Shown here: positions 35,665-43,864 of the stretch, piece after piece
How positions within the stretch are numbered: the first letter of the stretch is position 1
Layout: every line of letters begins with the position of its first letter
The notes under the pieces: generated by a model
What the model was told of the DNA's origin: nothing
Databases searched by the model: none
What the model saw: only the letters and a program-made list of their open reading frames with translations
Assembly (NCBI RefSeq): GCF_016859125.1
Contig: NZ_CP069338.1
Coordinates: forward strand, 62,001 to 126,000
Direction of reading: 5' to 3'
DNA from: Archangium violaceum
GTDB taxonomy: Bacteria > Myxococcota > Myxococcia > Myxococcales > Myxococcaceae
DNA: 64,000 bases
Translations under genes and position numbers: made by a program

Positions 35665-35925
35665 CTATCCATTGCTGGCCGGAGTGCGAGCCCGCCACTC
35701 GCGCTCGAGCAGGGCGTAGATGAGGAAGTCGCACCACTCGCCCTTGATGAACGCGTTCTCCCGGAAGTGGGCCTCCTGGCGCATGCCCAGCCTCTCCATC
35801 AGGAGCGGAGGCGGGGTTGCGAGGGTCGCCTCGGGAGTACGGACACCATGGGACTGGTAACGCACCACCTCCTCGAATTCGCGCAGCAGCAGGCGGGGCG
35901 TGGACAGGGGCGCGGTGAGCAGCAT
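35665..35925 (-). pseudogene. RimJ-type GNAT acetyltransferase with its core deleted
   Basis: The 86-codon frame starts as a normal RimJ/RimL-type protein (LSTPRLLLREFEE). It then jumps after about 30 unrelated codons to the family C-terminus (LLMERLGMRQEAHFRENAFI, KGEWCDFLIYALLEREW). Full-length relatives have ~170-190 aa, so about 90 residues including the acetyl-CoA loop are missing, while the frame stays open. It cannot be a working acetyltransferase. An internal deletion is the simplest explanation. Confidence 0.7.
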
Positions 35926-35930
35926 GGCGG

Positions 35931-36512
35931 TCAGGATTCCTGGCCCGGGTGGGAGGGGAAGAAGGGATGGGCTTTTCCCTGCTCATCGACGAAGAGGAAG
36001 CCCTGGAAGCGCGCGGCGTCCGGAGCCCCCGGGTGTTGGCGGGCCTCCGCCAGCCGCGCGAAGGACAGGGAGGCGATGTCGTCCTCCTTCACGCCGGCGA
36101 GCGCCAGGAATCCGGGGCGGCTGTCCCCGTCGCGCAGCAGCGTGGGCCGGTGCCCCTTGAAGTCGATGGCGGTGGACACGCGTTGGAGGGCGGCATGGGC
36201 CTGGGCGAGCTGCTTCGCGGTGCGCATGCGCAAGGCGACCTCCTCGCGGGTCTGGCAGGCGCCGTCCACATGGACACCGATCTTCAACGAGTCCTCACCC
36301 GTGGAGAAGACGAGGACACGGCTCCCCGGCAGCTCCCGGGAGAGCGCATTCGCGGCCTCCTCGGCGGCCTCGCCCTCGACCTGGGGCCATAGCCTCAACG
36401 CCTTGCCCGGACCGGTGGCGAGGAAGGCCGCCAATCGACGCGAGCCGAGCGAACGCTGCACCTTGGTACGCGCCGCTCCCAACACGATGAATCCCTGCGC
36501 GGAGTCACTCAT
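35931..36512 (-). CDS. Hypothetical protein (not recognised)
   Basis: 193 aa from ATG 36512 (MSDSAQGFIVLGAART). No signal peptide or membrane segment. Mixed alpha/beta composition with VLVFSTGEDSLKIGVHVDGA, KQLAQAHAALQRVSTAIDF and a C-terminal FQGFLFVDEQGKAHPFFPS. I see no catalytic motif. It ends 5 bp before the truncated GNAT gene starts on the same strand, so the two were probably co-transcribed before the GNAT gene decayed. Confidence 0.65.
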   Translation of the reverse strand: MSDSAQGFIVLGAARTKVQRSLGSRRLAAFLATGPGKALRLWPQVEGEAAEEAANALSRELPGSRVLVFSTGEDSLKIGVHVDGACQTREEVALRMRTAKQLAQAHAALQRVSTAIDFKGHRPTLLRDGDSRPGFLALAGVKEDDIASLSFARLAEARQHPGAPDAARFQGFLFVDEQGKAHPFFPSHPGQES

Positions 36513-36598
36513 GGGCCGCAAGAGCACGGGGAACCGGGGCTTTCGTCAAGAGGGAGCGCTCGGAGGGGTGCCGCGGGGCAGGCAACCTGACAGCGCGA

Positions 36599-37891
36599 GT
36601 GACGGAGGCTTCGTTTGACTCCCCAGGGGGCCTCTGCCATGTGCGCCCCGTGCTTCCGGCAGAACAGCTCGTCACCTTCCAACCGCCACCGCCAGGGCCC
36701 TCGGTGGCGTTCACGCTGCGCCTCGGACAGGCGCTGCACCGCTATGGCACTCCCGCCCACCGGTTGGAGGAGCAGATGCGGCTGGTGTCGCAACGGCTGG
36801 GGCTCGAGGCCCGCTTCTTCTCCACGCCCACCTCCATCTTCGCGTCCTTCGGTCCTCCCGAGGCCCTCCAGACCAGCCTCATCCGCGTGGAGCCCGGGGA
36901 GCTGGACCTCGGCCGGCTGGCGAGCCTCGATGCGCTCGCGGAAGAGGTCATCCGGGGTGCGCTCTCCCCCGAGGAGGGCGCCGAGCGCGTGGAGGCCGTC
37001 CTCGCCGAGCCCCCTCGCTACGGCAATGGCCTGCACCTGTTGTGCTGGGCCCTGGCCGCCTCGGGCGGAGCACGGCTCTTCGGCGGCGGCCCTCGGGAGA
37101 TGGGCGTGGCGGCGCTGATCAGCCTCCTCATCGGTGGGCTGGACCTGTGGACGCGGCGGCAGGCGTCGACGGTCTGGGTGCTGGAGCCGGTGGCCGCCAT
37201 CCTCTCCTCGGCGCTGGCCGTGGTGGCGGCGAGCCTCGTGGGCCCGCTGTCGGTCCAGGTCGTCACGTTGGCGGGCCTCATCGTGCTGCTGCCCGGCCTG
37301 AGTCTGACGGTGGCCCTCAACGAGCTCGCCACACGCAACCTCATCTCCGGGACGTCACGGCTCACGGGCGCGGCGCTGGTATTCCTGGAGCTCGGCTTCG
37401 GCGTGGCGCTCGGCACCCGGCTGACGGAGTGGCTCCCGCTGCCCGCGAAGCTCGGCCCGCTCCCGGCGCTTCCGGCCTGGACGGAGCCGCTGTCCATCGT
37501 GCTGATGATGTCCGGAGTGAGCGTCCTCTTCCGCGCCCGGCCCCGCGACTGGGGGTGGATCGCCCTCGCCGGAATGCTGGCCTACGAGGGCTCGCGCCTG
37601 GGCTCCCAGCTCCTGGGACCGCAGCTCGGCGCGTTCCTCGGAGCGCTCGTCGTGGGCATGGGCACCAACCTGCTCTCCCGCGTGCGCAGCCGCCCGGCCA
37701 CCATCACCCTCGTGCCCGCCATCATGCTCCTGGTGCCGGGCAGCATCGGGTTTCGCAGCATGGAGTCCCTGCTCGCCCGGGACGTGCTCGCGGGCGTGGA
37801 CACCGCCTTCTCCATGCTCATGGTGGCCGTGGCCCTCGTCGCAGGCCTCCTGTTCGCCAACGCCCTCCTCCCGCCGCGCAAGGTGCTCTGA
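36599..37891 (+). CDS. Threonine/serine exporter family protein (ThrE N + C domains fused)
   Basis: 430 aa. The cytoplasmic N-terminal part (~40-140: AFTLRLGQALHRYGTPAHRL, LGLEARFFSTPTSIFASFG) matches the ThrE/YjjP domain. Then come ten or so hydrophobic segments in two blocks, including LLPGLSLTVALNELATRNLI, GWIALAGMLAYEGSRLG and MLLVPGSIGFRSMESL, typical of a YjjP-YjjB fusion. It is an inner-membrane exporter of threonine/serine or small acids such as succinate in relatives; the substrate is not readable. The start is uncertain: GTG 36599 has no SD, while GTG 36641 follows AGGGGG. Confidence 0.87.
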   Translation: MTEASFDSPGGLCHVRPVLPAEQLVTFQPPPPGPSVAFTLRLGQALHRYGTPAHRLEEQMRLVSQRLGLEARFFSTPTSIFASFGPPEALQTSLIRVEPGELDLGRLASLDALAEEVIRGALSPEEGAERVEAVLAEPPRYGNGLHLLCWALAASGGARLFGGGPREMGVAALISLLIGGLDLWTRRQASTVWVLEPVAAILSSALAVVAASLVGPLSVQVVTLAGLIVLLPGLSLTVALNELATRNLISGTSRLTGAALVFLELGFGVALGTRLTEWLPLPAKLGPLPALPAWTEPLSIVLMMSGVSVLFRARPRDWGWIALAGMLAYEGSRLGSQLLGPQLGAFLGALVVGMGTNLLSRVRSRPATITLVPAIMLLVPGSIGFRSMESLLARDVLAGVDTAFSMLMVAVALVAGLLFANALLPPRKVL

Positions 37892-37985
37892 CGCACGCTC
37901 CGTCCGGACGCGCACGTCCGGACACCCTTTCCCGCCCCTCGGGCTTGACCGCCTGCCTTCCGTCTGGCATCTTGATTTTGAAAAC

Positions 37986-38004
37986 GAAAATCAAAATCAT
38001 TTTC
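37986..38004. promoter_or_regulatory. Fur box upstream of the small CxC protein / heme oxygenase unit
   Basis: GAAAATCAAAATCATTTTC matches the 19-bp Fur consensus (GATAATGATAATCATTATC) at 15 of 19 positions. It sits in a strikingly AT-rich 40-bp island. An overlapping inverted repeat (TTGATTTT 37972-37979 / AAAATCAA 37987-37994) adds a second possible half-site register. It is 29 bp before the ATG at 38034, consistent with iron-dependent repression. Confidence 0.75.
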
Positions 38005-38033
38005 AACATTCGACGAAACTCCGAGGAGGACCC

Positions 38034-38261
38034 ATGCCGACCAACCCCTGCTGCCGCACCCTCCTGGCCCGTAGCCCCAGCGCGGAGGTGACGCGCTGCA
38101 CCTGCGGCCACATCCACCTGAGCCTCGGGCCGATGACGATCCGAATGGACGAGGCCGCGCTGCACGCCATCTGGCTCACGATGGGGGATGCGGTGCGGGC
38201 CCTGTCCGCGGGACCCGAGCAGCCCTCCAAGGAGGCCACCGTCGGAGGGTGGAAGCAGTGA
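38034..38261 (+). CDS. Small cysteine/histidine-containing protein in iron-regulated unit
   Basis: 75 aa with a strong GAGGAGG site upstream. Possible metal ligands are CC near the N-terminus and a CTCGHIHLSLGPMTIRM segment (CxC plus two His), then an amphipathic helix (EAALHAIWLTMGDAVRAL). The 'CxC-x-HL-LG' pattern occurs in small proteins near iron/heme genes (recollection), but I do not recognise a named family. The coupled downstream gene is heme oxygenase and a Fur box precedes it, so a role in heme or iron handling is a reasonable inference. Confidence 0.7.
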   Translation: MPTNPCCRTLLARSPSAEVTRCTCGHIHLSLGPMTIRMDEAALHAIWLTMGDAVRALSAGPEQPSKEATVGGWKQ

Positions 38262-38968
38262 GCACGCTAACGGAGCTGCTGCGGCGGGCCACCGCCAACG
38301 AGGTACACGCCGCGACGCGGACGGCGTTCGCCGGACGGCTCGCGCGAGGAGAGCTGGAGCGGGCGAACTACGTGCGGCTCCTGTCCTGCCTCCAGACGGT
38401 CTACGCGGAGCTGGAGTGGGCGCTCATGTGGAATCGCCTGCACCCGGCGGTCGGCCCCCTGTGTCTCCCCGAGCTGTGGCGGAACGAGCTGCTGCAGGAC
38501 GATCTGCGAACCCTGCTCGGCCCGGGCTGGTATTCGAACGCGCCACGCCAGGAGGTGGCTGCCTATGTGGAGCGGCTCGGCCTGCTCTGCGACGAGGCTC
38601 CCGAGCTGCTCGCCGCGCACGCCTGGGTACTCTACGCCACGGACCTGCCCGGAGCCGGCCAGACCGGCGCGGGGATTGCCCGTGCGCTCGGGCTGCGCGG
38701 GAAGATGGGAACGGTCTTCCTCCGCCATGCCACCCACCTGGACGGGGAGGCCTACCGGGCCCACCTGCTCGAGACGATCGACCAGATGCCCTTGGACGAG
38801 AGCTCAAGAGAGGCTCTCGCCAACGAAGCACGGCGCGCCGTGCGTGGGGTGCACCTGCTCTTCGAGGCGCTGGGCCGGAACCTCACCGCGGCCCACGGGC
38901 GGCGCGAGAGCTCGAGGACGGGAAGCTGGCTGCCACGACTGTGGGTGCCAGCACGCGGGATGTCCTGA
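38258..38968 (+). CDS. Heme oxygenase family protein (biliverdin-producing)
   Basis: 236 aa from the GTG at 38258, which overlaps the preceding stop (GTGA) and lies nine bases after GGAGG; a GTG at 38249 is an alternative. All-helical heme oxygenase pattern: LLRRATANEVHAATRTAFAG (proximal His region), NYVRLLSCLQTVYAELEWAL, and the distal helix AHAWVLYATDLPGAGQ in place of the usual Y-GDLSGGQ. Known reaction: heme + O2 to biliverdin, CO and Fe2+. It supplies iron from heme or the bilin for phytochromes. Fur control of the unit supports iron acquisition. Confidence 0.82.
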   Translation: MSTLTELLRRATANEVHAATRTAFAGRLARGELERANYVRLLSCLQTVYAELEWALMWNRLHPAVGPLCLPELWRNELLQDDLRTLLGPGWYSNAPRQEVAAYVERLGLLCDEAPELLAAHAWVLYATDLPGAGQTGAGIARALGLRGKMGTVFLRHATHLDGEAYRAHLLETIDQMPLDESSREALANEARRAVRGVHLLFEALGRNLTAAHGRRESSRTGSWLPRLWVPARGMS

Positions 38969-38990
38969 GGCGTCTCGACGGACAGTCGCG

Positions 38991-39794
38991 TCAATGAAGC
39001 GGCTGGCCGAGGGAGTCCAGGACGGGACGGCGGGTGGGGAGGGTTCGGCGCTCGTGATCGTAGAAACACTCGGGGCCGAGCAGCGAGATGAGCTCGCGCT
39101 CGCGGGCGATGCCCGTTTCAGTGCTGGCATCGGTGGGCAGTTCGTAGGGCTGGACGAGGACGATGTCCTCCCCGAATCGCTCGAGGCACTCAGCGGGCAA
39201 GGCGCCAAGGCGCTGGCCGAACATGCGAATGAAGGGGGGCCCGTAGAAGTTGCGCCAGACGAGACCCGGGAGACCCTCGCTGTAGTCGCGAACGGTGAGC
39301 TCGTCTGTCGAATAGGTAAACTCCCCTCCCTCCGTGGGAAGGCTCTTGTGGACGCGCCGCCGTTGCTTTCCTTCGAGGTCCGTTTCCAGCCCAGCCAGGG
39401 TCAGGGGTGATTGAACGAGACGCATGAGCTCCGCCACCTGGGGTGCAAGTGATGCGCGCCAGGAAGCTTTCGAGGCGGAGCTGACCGATGTCATCCAGGA
39501 AATGGAACCCGCGTAGGGGAATGGTGGGTTGGGAAGGATGGGCGAGAACCAGATGAAGTCCCGATCTGTCCTGGCCGCGACGCACAGGCTCCTGTGCTCC
39601 TCGTAGTGAGCGACGAGTGGAGCGAGGTCAATGCGATTCGGCTCGATGGCTTTATCGAGCGCAGCGGAACCATAGCGCCGAGGCTCGAACCATCTGTATT
39701 TGAGAAGAATGAGGCCGAGGAACTCCCTTACAACAGCGCCCGAGGGACGTCTTGGGGGAAGGCTCAGCTTGGCTTTTAGATACTTGACAGTCAT
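38991..39794 (-). CDS. Hypothetical protein, probable immunity partner of the pre-toxin TG protein
   Basis: 267 aa, no signal peptide. I do not recognise the fold. The N-terminus is basic (MTVKYLKAKLSLPPRRPSG), followed by FLGLILLKYRWFEPRRYG, SLCVAARTDRDFIWFSPILP and a C-terminal RMFGQRLGALPAECLE ... VLVQPYELPTD segment. It starts 28 bp after the polymorphic toxin gene on the same strand, where immunity genes normally sit. The area around 39400-39830 is visibly less GC-rich than its surroundings, as expected for exchanged toxin/immunity modules. Function is inferred from position. Confidence 0.6.
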   Translation of the reverse strand: MTVKYLKAKLSLPPRRPSGAVVREFLGLILLKYRWFEPRRYGSAALDKAIEPNRIDLAPLVAHYEEHRSLCVAARTDRDFIWFSPILPNPPFPYAGSISWMTSVSSASKASWRASLAPQVAELMRLVQSPLTLAGLETDLEGKQRRRVHKSLPTEGGEFTYSTDELTVRDYSEGLPGLVWRNFYGPPFIRMFGQRLGALPAECLERFGEDIVLVQPYELPTDASTETGIARERELISLLGPECFYDHERRTLPTRRPVLDSLGQPLH

Positions 39795-39821
39795 ATATAT
39801 CTCTTGGAATCAAGGAGTACA

Positions 39822-41432
39822 TCACGGGTAGTATCTCACGCGCGCATTACCGAGTTGGTCCAAGGCTCTCAGGCGTTCGAGAAGCGAGCCTGAAAGACGC
39901 GTAGGACCATCGGCGTGCTGGGCAGAGCGAACCCAGAGTTCGAGATGCCCGCCGTATTTCTCCACATACTCAATCATGGCTTTGATGTTCCCAGAGAGGG
40001 ACAACTCCTTGCGCGCCTTGGCCTCGACGAAGGGATAGGGCTGGCCCCACACCAGCTCCACTGGGCTGCCCTTCACCGAGTCGGCGACGAAGCCCTGCGC
40101 GCGGCTGCCCGGCGGCGGCATCACCATCGCGGTGTTTCGCTCGTACTGATTGATTTTGAGGATGGTATCCTCGAAGGCATTACCCGCCGGTTTGTTCTTG
40201 AGAATGGTCTCGTACATGCGCTCCCAATCCGCATCCGGCTGGAAGGAGAAGCGACGGTACTTCTCCGGGTGGCGGAACTGGTAGTCCACCCAACGTTGTG
40301 CCTTGTGGGCTCGGGTGCCGGGCAGAAGCCGACTGCCGTCGGGAAGTGTTCGTACGCCCAGCAGCGGCATCTTTTGACTCGCCCGCAGCGCCTTGGACGC
40401 CTCGCGCAACGGCGCCTCCAGTCCGCGCGCCACCCGGTTGAGGAATTGCACCTCCTCCTCGGTGAAGGTGTGGCCCCGGGAGGCCGCTGCCAGCAGGCGT
40501 TCAATCTCCCTCACATCCCCTGGAGACAGGTGCGAAGCCACGCGCGAGAGCACCTCCACTTCGTCCAGGCTCCGGCCGGTGAGCAGCGCCAGCCGCTCCG
40601 CGCCCTCCTCGCCGGCTTTCATCAGCACGGCACCGGTCACGAAGGGCAGCAGCACGCCCAGCGCACACACCACCCGCTCGGTGCGTGTGAGCGAGTGGCC
40701 AGTGATGCTCTGGCCGGTAACGGCCGCCCGTGCGTCCGTCACCTCGCCCACGCCCGGTGTCAGACCCACCAGCAGTTCCAGCACCAATTCCTCGGAGGAG
40801 TACACCTCCGGATCCAGGGCCTCGCTGTAATCCAGGTGCACCGGAGCCAGGCGACCCAATTGCACCGCGCTCGCCAGAGCGGAGCGGCTCGCCAGCAGAT
40901 AGAGCGCCACCTCATCGGGCGTGCGCTTCAGGAAGTCAGGGTCCTCCGTGTGGGCGTATGCCCAGGCGAGTGTGGCGTTGCCCAGGGCCCGCAGCGACTG
41001 TTCGCGAAGAGGAGATTCCGTGAGCAGGTATCCCGGAGCCACACGGCGCGGAGGCGCCAGGTGCGTTTCCAGCAGCACGCGCCCCCAGGCCTCATACTCC
41101 GCCAGCTTGCGCTGCACCGCCCGCCAGCGAACCTCACGCGCCCGCTCCTCCTCCAACAACTCCACGTATCGCGCCAGGGGCGAGGGGGCCTCATCAAGCG
41201 CTGCCTCCGGTTGCCGCAGCACCCATGCCTCCAGCTTCGTCAGCGCCGCCAATCCCTCGCGGAGCTCCGCCTCGGAGAGGACAGGAGCCTGGAGCTTCGT
41301 CCTCTGGTGGCGAAGGAATGCCTCGTAGGGAGCCTGGGGTGGCACGGCCGAGAGCACCGGGCCCGAGGACTCCACCTCCTCCCGCCATATGCCTTCGCCC
41401 CGCCTCAGGGTCAGGGCCGAGTCGCAGCGCAC
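39822..41432 (-). CDS. Polymorphic toxin: pre-toxin TG domain plus PD-(D/E)xK nuclease C-terminus
   Basis: 536 aa from a GTG at 41432, the only start after the XDH stop 40 bp upstream. A helical N-terminal part (~60-190, EELERAREVRW-type coils) leads to a pre-toxin TG segment (~225-275: LTPGVGEVTDARAAVTGQSI, then LPFVTGAVLMKAGEEG). The last ~150 residues look like a restriction-endonuclease-fold toxin: WVDYQFRHPEKYRRFSF, AFEDTILKINQYE, GFVADSVKG...PYPFVEAKARKEL (D-x(n)-ExK) and YGGHLELWVRSA. Translation upstream of the GTG (PCDFTEGAVRCDS) still reads like protein, but no signal peptide or lipobox is encoded before the stop. The gene may have lost its secretion N-terminus or be fused to the XDH 3' end by deletion. 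Confidence 0.72.
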   Translation of the reverse strand: MRCDSALTLRRGEGIWREEVESSGPVLSAVPPQAPYEAFLRHQRTKLQAPVLSEAELREGLAALTKLEAWVLRQPEAALDEAPSPLARYVELLEEERAREVRWRAVQRKLAEYEAWGRVLLETHLAPPRRVAPGYLLTESPLREQSLRALGNATLAWAYAHTEDPDFLKRTPDEVALYLLASRSALASAVQLGRLAPVHLDYSEALDPEVYSSEELVLELLVGLTPGVGEVTDARAAVTGQSITGHSLTRTERVVCALGVLLPFVTGAVLMKAGEEGAERLALLTGRSLDEVEVLSRVASHLSPGDVREIERLLAAASRGHTFTEEEVQFLNRVARGLEAPLREASKALRASQKMPLLGVRTLPDGSRLLPGTRAHKAQRWVDYQFRHPEKYRRFSFQPDADWERMYETILKNKPAGNAFEDTILKINQYERNTAMVMPPPGSRAQGFVADSVKGSPVELVWGQPYPFVEAKARKELSLSGNIKAMIEYVEKYGGHLELWVRSAQHADGPTRLSGSLLERLRALDQLGNARVRYYP

Positions 41433-41471
41433 CGCGCCCTCCGTGAAATCACAGGGGACGCGGGAGCCGCT

Positions 41472-43859
41472 TCACTTCGAGCCCTCGGGGAGAGCGCACC
41501 CGCCCCGCGCCATCTCCACGGCGCGCAGAATGGCCTCCGGCGTCGCGGGCGAAGCCAGCTCCACCGGAGTGCACGGCTGCCCGAAGGCGGCCACCGCATG
41601 CCGCAGCGCCGTCACCGCGCCAATGGCCAGCATGAACGGAGGCTCACCCACTGCCTTGCTGCCGTGGAGGGTGTTGTCCTGCGACGCACGCTCCAGCAGG
41701 GCGACACGGAAGTCCTCGGGCGCATCCCCCACCGCCGGAATCTTGTACGTGTCCGGTGAGTGTGTGACGAGCCGGCCCTTCGCGTCGAACAGCACCTCCT
41801 CGCACGTGAGCCACCCCAGGCCCTGGATGAAGCCTCCCTCCACCTGGCCCCTGTCGATGCTGGGCACCAGCGAGGAGCCCACGTCGTGCAGGATGTCCAC
41901 GCGGCGCACGCGGTGCTCGCCGGTGAGGCCGCTCACCTCCACCTCCACCACGGCGGCGCCGAAGGCGTAGTAGTGGAAGGGTTTGCCACGTCCGGCCACC
42001 CGGTCGTACGAGATGTCCGGCGTGCGGTAGTAACCCGTGGCCGACAGCGACACCTGGGCCAGGTACGCGGCATGGACCACCTCGGCGAAGGACACCGAGC
42101 GCTCGGGACGCGCGGGAAGGAAGACGCGGCCCCCGGTGAAGACGAGCGAGTCCACCTCGCCACCCCGCTCGAGCTGCAACAGACGCGCGGCCACCGGGCG
42201 CAGCCGATCCCGGAGCACTTCGCACGCCTGCTTCACCGCCTGGCCGTTGAGGTCCGCGCCGCTGGAGGCGGCCGTGGCCGAGGTGTTGGGCACCTTGTCC
42301 GTGGCGGTGTTCATCACCCGCACGCGCTCGGGAGGAACGCCCAGCTCGTGGGCGCACACGGCCCGCATCTTGGTGTGCAGCCCCTGCCCCATCTCGGTGC
42401 CACCGTGATTGAGCTGCACGCTACCGTCCGTGTACACCACCACCAGGGCGCCCGCCTGGTTGAGGAAGCTCGTGGTGAAGGAGATGCCGAACTTCACCGG
42501 CTGGAAGCCAATGCCCCGCTTCGTCCATCGCGAGGAGGCGTTGAAGGCGTCGATCTCCGCGCGCCGCCGGACGTAGTCGCTGGAGGCCATCAGCTCGGCG
42601 TGGATGCGCGGCAGGCGGTTGCCCTCCACCGGCTGCCCGTACGGGGTGACGTTCGAGGGGGCGTCCCGGTAGAAGTTGCGCTCGCGTACCACGGCCGGAT
42701 CCAACCCGAGCCGCTCGGCGGCGCGGTTGAGCACCTCCTCCATCACGAACATGCCCTGGGGCCCGCCGAAGCCGCGGAAGGCCGTGTTGGAGGGCAGGTT
42801 CGTCCGGGCCACCCGGCCGACGAACTGCAACGCCGGGACGAAGTACGCGTTGTCCAGGTGGAAGAGCGCCCGGTCCAGGATCGCGTGCGACAGGTCCGTG
42901 CTCCACCCGCCGTCGGAGAACAGCTCGACCTTCAGCGCGAGCAGCCGCCCCTCCGCGTCGAAGCCGGCGTCATAGTGGCCCCAGAAGGGGTGACGCTTGC
43001 CCGTGAAGGCCATGTCCTGGTCGCGGTTGAGCCACACCTTCACCGGCCGCCGGGTGGCGCGCGCGCCCAGGGCCGCCAGGGCCGCGAAGGGCGCCGCCTG
43101 CGTCTCCTTGCCGCCGAAGCCGCCTCCCATGCGTGGCACCTCCACCACCACCTGGTGCCGCCCCACGCCCAGCACTCCGGCGACGATGGCCTGCACCTCC
43201 GAGGGGTGCTGGGTGGAGCTCCACAGGTGCACCGCGTCGTCCTCGCCGGGCACCGCCAGCGCCACCTGCGTCTCCAGGTAGAAGTGGTCCTGGGCGCCCG
43301 TCATGCACTCGCCCGCGAGACGCACCGGGGCCGCCGCGAGTGCCGCCTCCGGCTCTCCCCGGCGGATGGTATGCGGGGTGGTGTGGAAGGAGCCGGCCTC
43401 CACCGCCGCCTTCAGGGTCAGCAGCGCGGGCAGTGGCTCGTACTCCACCTCCACCAGCGCGGCGGCGCGGCGGGCCAGGTCGGCGCTCTCCGCCAACACC
43501 AGGGCCACCGTCTGTCCCACGAAGTGCACCTCGCCGTCGGCGAACAGGGGCTCGTCGTGGATGACGGGGCCCACCTGGTTCTCCCCGGGGATGTCCTCGG
43601 CGAAGAGCACGGCGTGGACTCCGGGCAGGGCCCGGGCGCGCGAGGCGTCCTTGCGCGACAGACGTGCGTGCGCGTGCGGCGAGGTGACGAGGTGCCCCGC
43701 CAGCATCCCCGGCGGCGCGGGCATGTCGTCCACGTAGAGGGCCTCGCCGCTGGTGTGCTTCAGGCCGCTCTCGTGAGGGGCCGGGGCGTGCAGGGGCGTA
43801 CGGGCCGGCTCGATCTGCTGGGCGAGGGTGGAATCGGGAGAAGAAGGAAGCGTGCTCAT
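41472..43859 (-). CDS. xdhB: Xanthine dehydrogenase, molybdopterin-binding large subunit
   Basis: 795 aa from ATG 43859. Oxidises hypoxanthine/xanthine in purine breakdown, with Mo-cofactor in this subunit. Motifs: GEALYVDDMPAPPGMLAGH, FYLETQVALAVPGEDD, MGGGFGGKETQ (Mo-pterin), NLPSNTAFRGFGGPQGMF (substrate Arg), NHGGTEMGQGLHTKM, TATDKVPNTSATAASSGADL, GGFIQGLGWLTCEEVLFD and the catalytic Glu region GSKAVGEPPFMLAIGAV. Length matches bacterial XdhB. It starts 5 bp after the small-subunit gene, so the two are one operon. The Mo-cofactor sulfuration factor XdhC is not in the window. Confidence 0.94.
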   Translation of the reverse strand: MSTLPSSPDSTLAQQIEPARTPLHAPAPHESGLKHTSGEALYVDDMPAPPGMLAGHLVTSPHAHARLSRKDASRARALPGVHAVLFAEDIPGENQVGPVIHDEPLFADGEVHFVGQTVALVLAESADLARRAAALVEVEYEPLPALLTLKAAVEAGSFHTTPHTIRRGEPEAALAAAPVRLAGECMTGAQDHFYLETQVALAVPGEDDAVHLWSSTQHPSEVQAIVAGVLGVGRHQVVVEVPRMGGGFGGKETQAAPFAALAALGARATRRPVKVWLNRDQDMAFTGKRHPFWGHYDAGFDAEGRLLALKVELFSDGGWSTDLSHAILDRALFHLDNAYFVPALQFVGRVARTNLPSNTAFRGFGGPQGMFVMEEVLNRAAERLGLDPAVVRERNFYRDAPSNVTPYGQPVEGNRLPRIHAELMASSDYVRRRAEIDAFNASSRWTKRGIGFQPVKFGISFTTSFLNQAGALVVVYTDGSVQLNHGGTEMGQGLHTKMRAVCAHELGVPPERVRVMNTATDKVPNTSATAASSGADLNGQAVKQACEVLRDRLRPVAARLLQLERGGEVDSLVFTGGRVFLPARPERSVSFAEVVHAAYLAQVSLSATGYYRTPDISYDRVAGRGKPFHYYAFGAAVVEVEVSGLTGEHRVRRVDILHDVGSSLVPSIDRGQVEGGFIQGLGWLTCEEVLFDAKGRLVTHSPDTYKIPAVGDAPEDFRVALLERASQDNTLHGSKAVGEPPFMLAIGAVTALRHAVAAFGQPCTPVELASPATPEAILRAVEMARGGCALPEGSK

Positions 43860-43864
43860 CCGTT

